Shown: positions 26,097-36,091, counted from the first letter of the stretch. The stretch: 64,000 bases of DNA from JAITWN01 sp964437335 (GCA_964437335.1 CAYTGL010000014.1:1-64000); one strand, 5' to 3'. The notes: generated by a model from the letters alone, not told the origin. Made by a program: numbers and translations.

Positions 26097-27125
26097 ATGA
26101 GCAGGCAAGTCAATGTGGCCGTGGTCGGCGCGACCGGCGCCGTCGGCGAGACGATGATCTCGATACTCGAAGAGCGCAAGTTCCCGGTCGGGACGCTGAC
26201 TCCGCTCGCGAGCAGCCGCTCGGCGGGCAGCCGTGTCGGATTCAGGGGCGAGCAGATCCGGGTGCAGGAACTCGCTCAGTTCGACTTCAAGGGTGTCGAT
26301 ATCGCGCTGTTCTCGGCCGGCGCGTCGGTATCGCGGGAACACGCGCCGCGCGCGGCCGCGGCCGGCTGCATCGTCATCGACAATACCTCCGAGTTCCGCT
26401 ATGACGGCGACATCCCGCTGGTCGTCCCGGAAGTCAACGCCCATGCGATCGCCGGCTATCGCAAGCGCAACATCATCGCCAACCCGAACTGCTCGACGAT
26501 CCAGATGGTCGTCGCGCTGAAGCCGATCTACGATGCGGTCGGCATCGACCGCATCAATGTCTGCACCTACCAGGCCGTTTCCGGCACCGGCAAGGAGGCG
26601 ATCGAGGAACTTGCCGCCCAGACCGCGGCGCTGCTGAACGGCAAGCCGGTTGAGTCCGCGGTCTATCCGCGGCAGATCGCGTTCAACGTCCTGCCCGAGA
26701 TCGATGTCTTCCAGGACAACGGTTACACCAAGGAAGAGATGAAAATCGTCTGGGAGACTAAAAAAATCCTCGAAGATGACGCTATCCTGATTAACCCGAC
26801 AGCGGTCAGGGTTCCGGTTTTCTACGGGCATTCCGAGGCCGTGCACATCGAGACCGGTAATAAGATCACCGCGGAGGAGGCCCGGGCCCTGCTCAAGCGC
26901 GCGCCCGGGGTCAAGGTGATGGACGGGCGTAAACCCGGCGGATATCCGACGGCCGTCACCGATGCGGCGGGACACGACCCGGTTTACGTCGGCCGGATCC
27001 GGGAGGATATCTCCCACCCGCGCGGGCTCGATCTGTGGATCGTTGCCGACAACGTGCGCAAGGGAGCGGCGCTGAACAGCGTCCAGATCGCGGAAATCCT
27101 GCTGCAGGAGTATCTCGGACGCTAG
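26097..27125 (+). CDS. asd: Aspartate-semialdehyde dehydrogenase
   Basis: The 342-residue enzyme reduces aspartyl phosphate to aspartate semialdehyde, the branch point to lysine/DAP, threonine and methionine. The N-terminal NADP loop is VAVVGATGAVGE. The catalytic Cys is in IANPNCSTIQMV, and YQAVSGTGKEA and the His region follow. I chose ATG 26097, preceded by AGGAGA; earlier in-frame starts lie within leuB. It sits between leuB and fimV as in Pseudomonas and relatives. Confidence 0.96.
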   Translation: MSRQVNVAVVGATGAVGETMISILEERKFPVGTLTPLASSRSAGSRVGFRGEQIRVQELAQFDFKGVDIALFSAGASVSREHAPRAAAAGCIVIDNTSEFRYDGDIPLVVPEVNAHAIAGYRKRNIIANPNCSTIQMVVALKPIYDAVGIDRINVCTYQAVSGTGKEAIEELAAQTAALLNGKPVESAVYPRQIAFNVLPEIDVFQDNGYTKEEMKIVWETKKILEDDAILINPTAVRVPVFYGHSEAVHIETGNKITAEEARALLKRAPGVKVMDGRKPGGYPTAVTDAAGHDPVYVGRIREDISHPRGLDLWIVADNVRKGAALNSVQIAEILLQEYLGR

Positions 27126-27280
27126 CCCCTGCGACGATGTCCGGGTCGCGAGGGAGGGCAGCGCCGGAGAGTTGGCAGAAGATTTGCATAATATCGCACA
27201 GATCGTGCACCGATGTGTTGCGATACTGCGACCGGAAACCGCCATGGCGACGAAGATAATGATCAAAGGGAGTCAGGACA

Positions 27281-29956
27281 TTGCTTAGATTGGCGAAGGT
27301 ACTGGTAGTCATCTTCCTCTTGGCGCCAATCAGTGCTTCTCCACTGGGGCTCGGGGATATCCGGCTGCATTCCGCGCTGAATCAGCAGCTTGACGCCGAA
27401 ATCGATATGATCGCGCTGGGCCAGACCCGGGTCGAGGACATCGTCGTCCGCCTCGCGACGCGCGAGGCCTTTGAGCGGGCCGGCATCGAGCGCCCGCTGT
27501 TTCTGAGCCGCCTGCGGTTCGAAGTCGAAACCGGTCCGGGCAATACCGCGAACATCCGGATCCGCTCCGATCAGCCGGTCCGCGAGCCCTTCCTGAATTT
27601 CCTCGTCGAGGTCAACTGGCCGAACGGCCGCCTGCTGCGTGAATATACGGTCCTCCTTGATCCGCCGTTGTTTCTCGACGAGACGCCGGCCGCGATCCAG
27701 GTGCCCGCTGTATCCGTTGCCGAGACCCCGGCGCGCGTTGCCGCCCCCCGCCAGGATGCGACTGCTGACGCCACCACGCCACGCACCGTATCCGGCCGGC
27801 TCAGCGCATCGATAGAGATTGGCCCTGACGGGGCCTGGAGTTACGGGCCGGTACAACAGTCCGATACGCTGTGGTCGATCGCCCGGGGATTGCGTGCGGC
27901 CGATGAGTCGGTATCCATCGAACAGATCATGATGGCCCTGCTCCGGAACAATCCGGAAGCCTTTTTCAATAACAACATCAATGAACTCCGCGCCGGCCAC
28001 GTGCTGCGCATCGGGGATCCTTCAATGATCGGCCAGTTGAGCCATGCCGAGGCGGTGGCAGAGGCGCGCCGGCAGTTCGCTCAGTGGCAGGACGCCAAGG
28101 GCGAACGCGCAGAGGCGGCAGGACCGCGCGCGGTCGGCGGCGATGAAGGCGGGGCGATGGCCACTTCATCCGGGACCGGTATTGCCAGCGACACCGGTCC
28201 GCGGCTGCGCCTCAGCGCGCCGGATACCGCAGATGCCGAACGCTTCGCGATGAGTGATGTCGAGGTCGGGGATGCGAGACTGTCGGATGCCGCGACGGTG
28301 AGTCGCCTGCGTGAAGATCTTGTATCGGCGCTCGAGATTTCTGAATCCGCGCGCCAGGAAAATCTGGAACTGCGCCAGCGTCTCGCTGATATGGAGGAGC
28401 AGATCAGCGCAATGCAGCGTCTGTTGAGCCTGCAGGATGACACGATGTCGGCGCTTCAGGCCGGGGGGGTCGGCAGCCTCGAGTCACAGCCGACGCCGGC
28501 GGCGGAAGCGGAAGGGGCGGCGGAAACGGCGGTCGAGACGCCAAAGACCGTCCCCCCGGTTGCAGTTGCGCCGCCGATAATCCCCGAGATCACCGGGCTG
28601 ATCACAACGATTCTCGATGATCCGATGATGCTCGGCGTAGCCACTTTCCTGGTGCTGATGTTGGCGACGCTCGGCTGGTTGATCGTACGGCGGCGTCAGG
28701 TTGCCGGCGCCACCCTTGAGGAACTGACCGAGTCGCCGGAGCCCGAATCCCGGCGGTCCACCGCCGTAACGACTCCGATTGCAGCGCGAACGGTCGCAGG
28801 TGCTGCAAGCGCTTCTGCGGCCGCACAGGCGGTGTCGGCAGTGACTCTGGAAGAGTCGATTCAGGAAACCGGGGACAGCGAGGACGATATCGGACTCGAT
28901 ATCATGCAGGCGGAGGATGATGAGATTGATATCCTCGCCGAAGCGGAGGTGTATCTGGCCTATCGCCGGTTCGACAAGGCCGAGGAACTGCTCCGCGATG
29001 CGATTGGCAACGAACCGGGTCGCCAGGATCTGGCGCTGAAGCTGTTAGAAGTCCACGCGGGCAGCGGCAATGCCCAGGCTTTCATTGCACAGGCTGAATC
29101 ACTGCATGCGTCGCTCGGACAGGGCGATGAGGCGATGTGGGACAAGGTCGTCGCAATGGGCAGGCGCCTCGCACCCGGACATGCATTGTTCGCGCGCGCG
29201 GGCGGCGCTGCACCCGCACAGACTCAGGCCATTGCGGATCCGCGTATGGATGCTGGTGTGGAAATAACGGATACAACCCTGACTGCCGCTGATTTCGCCG
29301 GAAATCTCGACGATACGGAGCTGGATTTCAGTGCCGGAATGGATCTGCAGGACGAGGGAGCGGACTTCACGCATGTGGACGGGCCGGTTGCCGGTGATTT
29401 GACCGATTTGTCCGGCGAGGCGCCGGCCCCCGAGGGCTTTGCCGATCTGGATTTGACGCTCGACGACGAAACCCTCGCCAAGCTCGAGACCGGGACAGAG
29501 GTGTTTGCGTCAGGGCCGGAGGACGCGCGGCAACAGACGAACAGCGATATCGACGGAGAACGCGCATCCGGTGAGCGGCCGCTTGCCGGTGAAGCGGCGT
29601 CGGCGACCGCCATTGATGCCACGTTACCGGCCGCGGAGTCCGGCGACGGACTCATTGACAACGAGCTGGAAAAGCAACTGCTTGCGGCCGGCAGCGGACA
29701 GGGCTCCGATGTCGACTGGCTGTCCGAGATCGGCAATGACCTCGACTTCGCTGACATGGAGGGGGACGAGGCCGGTGGAGATTTCAGCGGCCTGATCTCC
29801 GGCGAAGACGAGGTGGGCACCAAGCTCGACCTGGCTCGCGCCTATATCGACATGGGTGACCAGGACAGCGCGCGCAGCATCCTCAACGAAGTCACCGAAG
29901 AAGGCAACGAGGATCAGCAGCGTCAAGCCAATGACCTGATGCGCCGGATCGGTTAA
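27281..29956 (+). CDS. fimV: FimV-like polar peptidoglycan-binding hub protein
   Basis: The 891-residue protein shows the full FimV architecture. A signal sequence (residues about 1-22) is followed by the FimV N-terminal domain (GDIRLHSALNQQLDAEI) and a LysM-type domain (about 187-246, SDTLWSIARGLR). A coiled coil comes next (about 345-395), then one membrane helix (about 449-466). An acidic cytoplasmic part ends in the conserved FimV C-terminal TPR-like domain (LDLARAYIDMGDQDSARSIL). In relatives it organises type IV pili, polarity and cyclic-nucleotide signalling. The start is TTG 27281; no in-frame ATG precedes the signal peptide. Confidence 0.93.
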   Translation: MLRLAKVLVVIFLLAPISASPLGLGDIRLHSALNQQLDAEIDMIALGQTRVEDIVVRLATREAFERAGIERPLFLSRLRFEVETGPGNTANIRIRSDQPVREPFLNFLVEVNWPNGRLLREYTVLLDPPLFLDETPAAIQVPAVSVAETPARVAAPRQDATADATTPRTVSGRLSASIEIGPDGAWSYGPVQQSDTLWSIARGLRAADESVSIEQIMMALLRNNPEAFFNNNINELRAGHVLRIGDPSMIGQLSHAEAVAEARRQFAQWQDAKGERAEAAGPRAVGGDEGGAMATSSGTGIASDTGPRLRLSAPDTADAERFAMSDVEVGDARLSDAATVSRLREDLVSALEISESARQENLELRQRLADMEEQISAMQRLLSLQDDTMSALQAGGVGSLESQPTPAAEAEGAAETAVETPKTVPPVAVAPPIIPEITGLITTILDDPMMLGVATFLVLMLATLGWLIVRRRQVAGATLEELTESPEPESRRSTAVTTPIAARTVAGAASASAAAQAVSAVTLEESIQETGDSEDDIGLDIMQAEDDEIDILAEAEVYLAYRRFDKAEELLRDAIGNEPGRQDLALKLLEVHAGSGNAQAFIAQAESLHASLGQGDEAMWDKVVAMGRRLAPGHALFARAGGAAPAQTQAIADPRMDAGVEITDTTLTAADFAGNLDDTELDFSAGMDLQDEGADFTHVDGPVAGDLTDLSGEAPAPEGFADLDLTLDDETLAKLETGTEVFASGPEDARQQTNSDIDGERASGERPLAGEAASATAIDATLPAAESGDGLIDNELEKQLLAAGSGQGSDVDWLSEIGNDLDFADMEGDEAGGDFSGLISGEDEVGTKLDLARAYIDMGDQDSARSILNEVTEEGNEDQQRQANDLMRRIG

Positions 29957-29990
29957 ACTCGATCCGGAATTCCTGTAAGGCGTAACCAGG

Positions 29991-30027
29991 AGATCCGGCA
30001 GTGCCCACCCGGTATGCTGCCGGATCT
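29991..30027. other. Hairpin between fimV and the EcfT-like gene, spanning its GTG start
   Basis: Perfect 11-bp arms AGATCCGGCAG (29991-30001) and CTGCCGGATCT (30017-30027) flank a 15-base loop. The left arm covers part of an AGGAGA ribosome-binding site and the G of GTG 30001. It could terminate fimV, although only CTCTTCG follows, or mask translation of the next gene. Confidence 0.6.
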
Positions 30028-30738
30028 CTTCGTTACCGGGCGCGCCACGTGCATCCTCTGATTCGGGTACTCTGTTTTCTGATCTTCGCCGCCTGGCTCG
30101 CCTGGGGTGGCCTGCAACAACTGCTGTTTGGCGCGCTCCTGCTGGCGTGTGTCTATCTCGTGGTCGCTCCGGCCTCGATCCGGACTGCTGGCGTGATGAT
30201 CCGCCGCCTGCGCTGGTTTCTGGTCTCACTGCTGTTTGTCTATGGATGGTTTACGCCCGGTCGTCCGTTCGGTTTCGATGCCGGATCGGTGTTGACGCCG
30301 CTGATGCCGACCGCAGAGGGTCTCGCGGAAGGCGTGTCGCGGTGCGCCGCGCTGATGATCATTGTACTTGCGGTCAACCTGCTGTTGCGCACGACGACTC
30401 GTGGGCAATTGCTGAGCGCGATCCATGGTCTGGCGCGGCCGCTCGCGGTGCTGGGCTTGTCACGCGAGCGGCTCGCGCTGCGCATGATGCTGGTGATGGA
30501 TGCGGTCGAGGATGTGCGGCGCATCGTCATCGACCGCCTTGCCGCCGGGCGGGAGGGCGTGCGCGGTCCACGCGCGGCCGGTGAATTCGCCTCGGGGTTG
30601 TTGCTCCACGTGATTGCAGAAGCCGACCGGCACCGGCCGGAACAGGTCACAGTGAGCCTGGACGGGCCGCCGTCGGCGCTCCAGTGGTGTTTCCCGGCGC
30701 TGTTGTGGGGAATGTTTTACGCGGCCGGGCTTCCCTGA
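30001..30738 (+). CDS. EcfT/CbiQ-like energy-coupling transmembrane protein (orphan)
   Basis: The 245-residue protein has four to five hydrophobic helices: FLIFAAWLAWGGLQQLLFGA, LLLACVYLVVA, FLVSLLFVYGW, AALMIIVLAVNLLL and a C-terminal one. A cytoplasmic amphipathic region (LSAIHGLARPLAVLGLSRERL) resembles the coupling helices of EcfT. A typical Ala-Arg-Gly coupling motif is not obvious, and no EcfA ATPase or S-component gene is adjacent. GTG 30001 has AGGAGA seven bases upstream; GTG 30049 is an alternative if the hairpin belongs to fimV. It lies where truA usually follows fimV. Confidence 0.62.
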   Translation: MPTRYAAGSLRYRARHVHPLIRVLCFLIFAAWLAWGGLQQLLFGALLLACVYLVVAPASIRTAGVMIRRLRWFLVSLLFVYGWFTPGRPFGFDAGSVLTPLMPTAEGLAEGVSRCAALMIIVLAVNLLLRTTTRGQLLSAIHGLARPLAVLGLSRERLALRMMLVMDAVEDVRRIVIDRLAAGREGVRGPRAAGEFASGLLLHVIAEADRHRPEQVTVSLDGPPSALQWCFPALLWGMFYAAGLP

Positions 30739-30749
30739 CGCTCCAGACC

Positions 30750-32933
30750 TTATCTGACCGGTTTCAGCACGACGCCGGCGAGCGGCGGAAGCGTGATCGA
30801 TATCGACCAGGATCGGTTCATCCACGGGACCGGTTCGGCATGGACCTCTCCGCCGTTGCCAAGATTGCTTCCGCCATAATACCCAGAATCCGAGTTCAGG
30901 ATCTCGACATAGGCGCCTTCCCGGGGGACGCCGATGCGGTAGCGCTTGCGCGGCACCGGGGTAAAGTTCAGCGCGACGACGGCAAAATCGTCGTCACTGC
31001 GGCGCAGATAGGTCAGCACCGACTGAGAAGAATCATGGCAGTCTATCCACTCGAATCCGCGCGGGTCGAAGTCGTGCTGGTGCAGCGCGGGGTAGTCCCG
31101 ATAGAGCCGGTTGAGGTCGCGGACCAGGTCGCGGACGCCCTGATGCAAGGGGTAATCGAGTACATACCAGTCCAGCTGTGCGGCGCTGTCCCATTCCTGG
31201 CCCTGTGCAAATTCACAGCCCATGAACAGCAGCTTCTTGCCCGGATGGGTGAACATGTAGGTATAGAGCAGGCGCAGGTTCGCAAAGCGCTGCCACTCGT
31301 CGCCGGGCATCTTGTACAGCATCGACCCCTTGCCGTGGACGACCTCGTCGTGCGAGAACGGCAGGACGAAGTTCTCGGTGAATGCGTAGAGCTGGCTGAA
31401 GGTCAGCATGTCATGGTGATACTGGCGGTAGACCGGATCCTCGCGCATGTAGGTCAGCGTGTCGTTCATCCAGCCCATGTTCCATTTCATGCTGAAACCC
31501 AGTCCACCGAGCCAGATCGGGCGCGAGACCATCGGCCAGGAGGTGCTTTCCTCGGCGAGCATCAGCGTGCCGGGATGCAGCTCGTGGGTGAGCCGGTTCA
31601 GCTGGCGCAGGAAGTCGATCGCCTCGAGGTTTTCATTGCCACCGTAGCTGTTCGGGGTCCAGTCACCGGACTGGCGTGAATAATCGAGATAGAGCATCGA
31701 GGCGACGGCGTCGACGCGCAGGCCGTCGATATGAAACTCTTCCATCCAGTACAGTGCGTTTGAGACCAGAAAGTTGCGCACCTCGTTGCGGCCATAATTG
31801 AAAATCAGAGTGCCCCAGTCACGGTGTTCGCCGCGGCGCGGGTCCGCGTGTTCGTAAAGCGCGCTGCCGTCGAACCAGGCGAGCCCATGGGCGTCCTTCG
31901 GGAAATGGGCGGGCGCCCAGTCGAGAAGGACTCCGATACCGTTCTGGTGACAGTGATCGACGAAATAACGGAATTCGTCGGGGTTTCCATAGCGGCTGGT
32001 CGGCGCGTAATAGCCGGTGGTCTGGTAACCCCAGGACGCGTCGAACGGGTGTTCGGTGATCGGCAACAGCTCGATATGGGTGAAACCGAGGTCGCGCACA
32101 TGGTCGACCAGGCGGTGGGCGAGTTCCCGGTAATCAAGGTACTCACCCTCAGGTCCGCGCTGCCATGACCCCGGGTGGACCTCGTAGATCGACAGCGGGC
32201 GGTGCAGCCACTTCGAATCGCTGCGTTGCGCGAGCCATCCGGAATCGTTCCAGCGCCAGGATGAATCGGCGGCAACTATAGAGGCATTATGCGGCCGGAC
32301 CTCGAAACGCCTTCCGTAGGGGTCGGCCTTCAGATGGATGCTGCCGCTGTCGCGGTTGCGGATCTCGAACTTGTAGAGCTCGCCTGCTTCGATGCCCGGA
32401 ATGAACAGCTCCCAGACGCCGCTGCCGCCGCGGCTGCGCATCGGATGGCGCCTCCCGTCCCAGCGATTGAATGGGCCAGCCACGCTGACGCGCTCCGCGT
32501 TCGGCGCCCACACCGAGAACAGCGTGCCGTGGACATCATCGATGATCCTCGGGTGCGCTCCCATGATACGCCAGGCATGCTGGTGCCTGCCTTCACCGAA
32601 CAGGTGGATGTCGTAATCGGACAATTGTGGTGGGAAGCAGTAGGGGTCATGCACGGTATGACTACTACCATCATGCGTAGTCCAGGTCAGCCGGTAACGA
32701 TCCGCTACGCTCCCGCGCCGACCCCGCCACTCGAAGATATCAGTGTCATCAATCCGTCTGAGCGGGAGGCCCGGGTCGGTGATGCGCACCTCGATCGCAT
32801 CCGGGATGAAGGCGCGGACGATCTCTTCCTCACCATGACGGTGTCTGCCGAGAAAGGTGAAGGGGTCGTGATGCCGTGCCTGTATAATCCTGTCGGCTTC
32901 AGACGGCGTAGTCTGCGCTGCGGCGGTTTTCAT
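30750..32933 (-). CDS. glgB: 1,4-alpha-glucan branching enzyme
   Basis: The 727-residue GH13 enzyme forms alpha-1,6 branches in glycogen. An N-terminal CBM48-type domain (GTLFSVWAPNAERVSVAG) precedes the barrel. The nucleophile Asp is in DGLRVDAVASMLYLDYSR, the acid/base Glu is in LMLAEESTSWP, and the final catalytic region is LPFSHDEVVHGKGSM. The length includes the extra N-terminal domain found in E. coli-type GlgB. ATG 32933 is preceded by GGGGA. It is divergent from glgC over 152 bp in which I recognise no clear operator. Confidence 0.97.
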   Translation of the reverse strand: MKTAAAQTTPSEADRIIQARHHDPFTFLGRHRHGEEEIVRAFIPDAIEVRITDPGLPLRRIDDTDIFEWRGRRGSVADRYRLTWTTHDGSSHTVHDPYCFPPQLSDYDIHLFGEGRHQHAWRIMGAHPRIIDDVHGTLFSVWAPNAERVSVAGPFNRWDGRRHPMRSRGGSGVWELFIPGIEAGELYKFEIRNRDSGSIHLKADPYGRRFEVRPHNASIVAADSSWRWNDSGWLAQRSDSKWLHRPLSIYEVHPGSWQRGPEGEYLDYRELAHRLVDHVRDLGFTHIELLPITEHPFDASWGYQTTGYYAPTSRYGNPDEFRYFVDHCHQNGIGVLLDWAPAHFPKDAHGLAWFDGSALYEHADPRRGEHRDWGTLIFNYGRNEVRNFLVSNALYWMEEFHIDGLRVDAVASMLYLDYSRQSGDWTPNSYGGNENLEAIDFLRQLNRLTHELHPGTLMLAEESTSWPMVSRPIWLGGLGFSMKWNMGWMNDTLTYMREDPVYRQYHHDMLTFSQLYAFTENFVLPFSHDEVVHGKGSMLYKMPGDEWQRFANLRLLYTYMFTHPGKKLLFMGCEFAQGQEWDSAAQLDWYVLDYPLHQGVRDLVRDLNRLYRDYPALHQHDFDPRGFEWIDCHDSSQSVLTYLRRSDDDFAVVALNFTPVPRKRYRIGVPREGAYVEILNSDSGYYGGSNLGNGGEVHAEPVPWMNRSWSISITLPPLAGVVLKPVR

Positions 32934-33085
32934 ATCCTAATTCCCCGTAGGTGCGGTGATCGGCTGTCGATATACGCGCTGGAAATTTACGGCTCGCCAC
33001 CGGTCGGACAATAATGATAACATAGCCCCGAAAGCGGACAGCGCCAGGATTCGCGCCCGTTTCAGCCTCACAATATCAGCTCCCG

Positions 33086-34366
33086 ATGAAACGCACGGAT
33101 AAGAACGGACACACCTCCCGCTTTGTTAGCCGCCTGACGCGCGATACTATTGCACTGATTCTCGCCGGCGGGCGTGGTTCACGGCTCAAGCACCTGACCC
33201 AGTGGCGCGCCAAGCCGGCGGTGCCATTCGGCGGGAAATTCAGGATCATCGATTTCCCGCTGTCGAACTGCGTCAATTCGGACATCCGCCAGATCGCCAT
33301 TCTGACCCAGTACAAGTCGCATTCGCTGATTCGTCATATTCAACAGGGCTGGAATTTTCTGCGCGCCGAGCTTGGCGAATTCATCGAGCTGGTGCCTGCC
33401 CAGCAGAGGATCGCGACCTCGTGGTATACCGGCACTGCGGATGCGGTGTTCCAGAACCTCGACATCATCCGCAGCTACAACGTGTCATACGTGCTGATTC
33501 TGGCCGGCGACCACATCTACAAGATGGACTATGGCCCGATGCTCGCATCCCATGTCGCCGCGAAGGCCGACATGACGATCGGTTGCATCGAGGTGCCGAT
33601 TGAAATGGCGCGCGCCTTCGGCGTCATGTCCGTCGACAACGACAACCTCGTCACAGCGTTCGAGGAGAAGCCGCAGAATCCCAGGCCGGTGCCCGGCTCG
33701 CACGACATGGCGCTGGTGTCGATGGGCATCTATGTGTTCAACACCCACTTCCTGTTCGAACAGTTGCTCAAGGATGCATACGTCTCATCCTCGAGTCACG
33801 ACTTCGGCAAGGACATCATCCCGTCCGCGATCAGCAAGTATCGAGTCAACGCCTATCCTTTCCGGGATCCGGAGACCGGTGGGCAGGCCTACTGGCGCGA
33901 CGTCGGAACCGTCGACGCGTTCTGGGAGGCAAACATGGAGTTGATCGGCATCACTCCCGAACTCAACCTCTACGACGAGGACTGGCCGATCTGGACCTAC
34001 CAGGCCCAGTTGCCGCCGGCAAAGTTTATCTTCAACGATGACGGGCGGCGCGGGATGGCCGTCGATTCAATGGTGTCGGGCGGCTGCATTATCTCGGGCG
34101 CCTACGTGAAGCACTCGCTGCTCTTCTCGAATGTCACCGTACGCTCCTATTCGACCCTCGAGGACTGCGTGGTCATGCCCGATGTAGAAATCGGGGAGAA
34201 ATGCAGTTTGCGCAAGGTCGTCGTCGACAAGGGTTGCCGGATACCGGACAACGCCGTGATCGGAGCGGACCTCGCCCAGGACGCAAAGCGCTTCTATGTC
34301 AGCGAGAACGGCGTCGTCGTCGTCACACCGGAGATGCTGGGCCAGGATTACCATCGTGTCCACTGA
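33086..34366 (+). CDS. glgC: Glucose-1-phosphate adenylyltransferase
   Basis: The 426-residue enzyme makes ADP-glucose from glucose 1-phosphate and ATP, the committed step of bacterial glycogen synthesis. The nucleotidyltransferase loop is LILAGGRGSRLKHLT, and GGKFRIIDFPLSNCVNSDIR is the regulatory and substrate region. EEKPQNP and AGDHIYKMDYG follow. The C-terminal left-handed beta-helix carries VTVRSYSTLEDCVVMP. It is the first gene of a + strand run with a GH57 enzyme and malQ. Confidence 0.97.
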   Translation: MKRTDKNGHTSRFVSRLTRDTIALILAGGRGSRLKHLTQWRAKPAVPFGGKFRIIDFPLSNCVNSDIRQIAILTQYKSHSLIRHIQQGWNFLRAELGEFIELVPAQQRIATSWYTGTADAVFQNLDIIRSYNVSYVLILAGDHIYKMDYGPMLASHVAAKADMTIGCIEVPIEMARAFGVMSVDNDNLVTAFEEKPQNPRPVPGSHDMALVSMGIYVFNTHFLFEQLLKDAYVSSSSHDFGKDIIPSAISKYRVNAYPFRDPETGGQAYWRDVGTVDAFWEANMELIGITPELNLYDEDWPIWTYQAQLPPAKFIFNDDGRRGMAVDSMVSGGCIISGAYVKHSLLFSNVTVRSYSTLEDCVVMPDVEIGEKCSLRKVVVDKGCRIPDNAVIGADLAQDAKRFYVSENGVVVVTPEMLGQDYHRVH

Positions 34367-36086
34367 TACCGTGTCTGCCAAGCCACCGCTCAAAGTGGTG
34401 CTGTTCTGGCATATGCACCAGCCCGAATATCGAAACTATGCCGATGACGGCTGGCAACTGCCCTGGACCTATCTTCACACGGTCAAGGACTACATCGACA
34501 TGGCGGCGATCATCGAGCAGACGCCGGGTGCGCGCGCGGTGATCAATTTCGTGCCGATTCTGCTCGATCAGATCGAGGATTATGCGGGTCGAGTCAAGCG
34601 TTTTCTGGAGTCCGGTGAGGCGATCGGTGATCCGCTGTTGTCAGCGCTCGGAGGCGATGCAATGCCGGCCGCTCACGACGAGCGCAGCTTCCTGGTCCGG
34701 GCCTGTCTGCGCGCGAATGAGGAACGCGTCATCAATCGTTTTGCGCCCTACCGGCGCCTGGCGGATTTTGCACAACTTGTGCGCGAGGACAGCAATAATC
34801 TCGTCTATCTCGATGATCAGTATATTGCCGACCTTGTCACCTGGTATCACCTCGCCTGGCTCGGCGAGACCGTGCGCCGCCAGGACAAGCGCGTTACGGC
34901 TCTGATGGACAAGGAGCGTTTCTACACCGCCTACGACCGCCGCCAGTTGTTGAAGATCATTGGTGAACTGCTCGCCACGGTGATCGATCGCTACCGGCGT
35001 CTCGCGGAGGCGGGCAGGATCGAGCTGTCGATGACGCCCTATGCCCATCCGATGATACCGCTGATGCTCGATTTCGGGGCCGCGCGCGAGGCGGTACAGG
35101 ATCTGCCGTTGCCGGCGCCGCCGCGTTATCCGGGCGGCCTCGAGCGAGCGCGCTGGCACATGAAACAAGGGGTCGAATGCTTCAGGCGGCACTTCGGAAT
35201 TTCGCCAGCCGGATGCTGGCCGGCCGAGGGTGGAATCAGCCACGACTCGGTCAGATTGATGAAAGAATACGGTATTCGCTGGACCGCGACCGGCGAGAGC
35301 GTGCTGCGCAACAGCCTGGCGCAGAGCGAGTCGATTCGCGACAGGCCGATGGAAACGCTGCTGCACTGCGTTTACCGGATCAAGGAAGATGCTCCGGCGC
35401 TGTTTTTCCGTGACGACGGGCTGTCGGATCTGATTGGTTTCACCTACTACAACTGGCATGGCGACGACGCCGTCGCGAACATGATTCATCATCTCGAAAA
35501 TATCGCCCAGGGCATGCAGGATGACAGGGGGCGTGTCGTCTCGATCATCCTGGACGGCGAGAATGCATGGGAGGCCTATCCCGAAAACGGTTATCATTTC
35601 CTTACCGCGCTGTACCGGCGTCTGGCCGCGCATCCCGGGTTCGACCTTACGACCTTCACGGATTGCCTCGGGAACGGCACCCGGGATTGTGATCTGCCAA
35701 AGCTGGTCGCGGGCAGCTGGGTTTACGGCACTTTCTCGACCTGGATGGGCAATGAGGACAAGAATCGCGGCTGGGAGCTCTTGTGCGAGGCCAAGGAGAC
35801 CTTCGACCGGGTCATGGCTAGTGAGCGGCTTGATGCGCGATCACGCGAACGCGCCATCCGTCAGCTCGCGGCGTGCGAAGGCTCGGACTGGTGCTGGTGG
35901 TTCGGCGATTACAACCCGTCGGAATCGGTCGGTGACTTCGAGCGCCTGTATCGTCTCCATCTCAGCAACCTCTATCGCTTTCTCGGCGAGGAACCGCCCC
36001 TCACGCTCCGGGATGTGATCAGTCATGGCGGTGGCCGCCCCGAGCAGGGCGGCGTCATGAGACGCGGCCAGGCTGAATCCCGGTAG
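34356..36086 (+). CDS. Glycoside hydrolase family 57 protein (alpha-amylase or glucanotransferase-like)
   Basis: The 576-residue protein begins with the GH57 opening VVLFWHMHQPEYRN. The conserved nucleophile Glu lies in CWPAEGGIS (about residue 291) and the acid/base Asp in IILDGENAWE (about residue 400). SWVYGTFSTWMGNEDKN and WCWWFGDYN complete the family pattern. Members hydrolyse or rearrange alpha-1,4 glucans. The GTG start overlaps the end of glgC by 11 bases, with AGGA eight bases upstream, so the two are translationally coupled. Glycogen synthase often occupies this place; GH57 is there instead. Exact activity cannot be told from sequence. Confidence 0.88.
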   Translation: MSTDTVSAKPPLKVVLFWHMHQPEYRNYADDGWQLPWTYLHTVKDYIDMAAIIEQTPGARAVINFVPILLDQIEDYAGRVKRFLESGEAIGDPLLSALGGDAMPAAHDERSFLVRACLRANEERVINRFAPYRRLADFAQLVREDSNNLVYLDDQYIADLVTWYHLAWLGETVRRQDKRVTALMDKERFYTAYDRRQLLKIIGELLATVIDRYRRLAEAGRIELSMTPYAHPMIPLMLDFGAAREAVQDLPLPAPPRYPGGLERARWHMKQGVECFRRHFGISPAGCWPAEGGISHDSVRLMKEYGIRWTATGESVLRNSLAQSESIRDRPMETLLHCVYRIKEDAPALFFRDDGLSDLIGFTYYNWHGDDAVANMIHHLENIAQGMQDDRGRVVSIILDGENAWEAYPENGYHFLTALYRRLAAHPGFDLTTFTDCLGNGTRDCDLPKLVAGSWVYGTFSTWMGNEDKNRGWELLCEAKETFDRVMASERLDARSRERAIRQLAACEGSDWCWWFGDYNPSESVGDFERLYRLHLSNLYRFLGEEPPLTLRDVISHGGGRPEQGGVMRRGQAESR

Positions 36087-36091
36087 CGACC

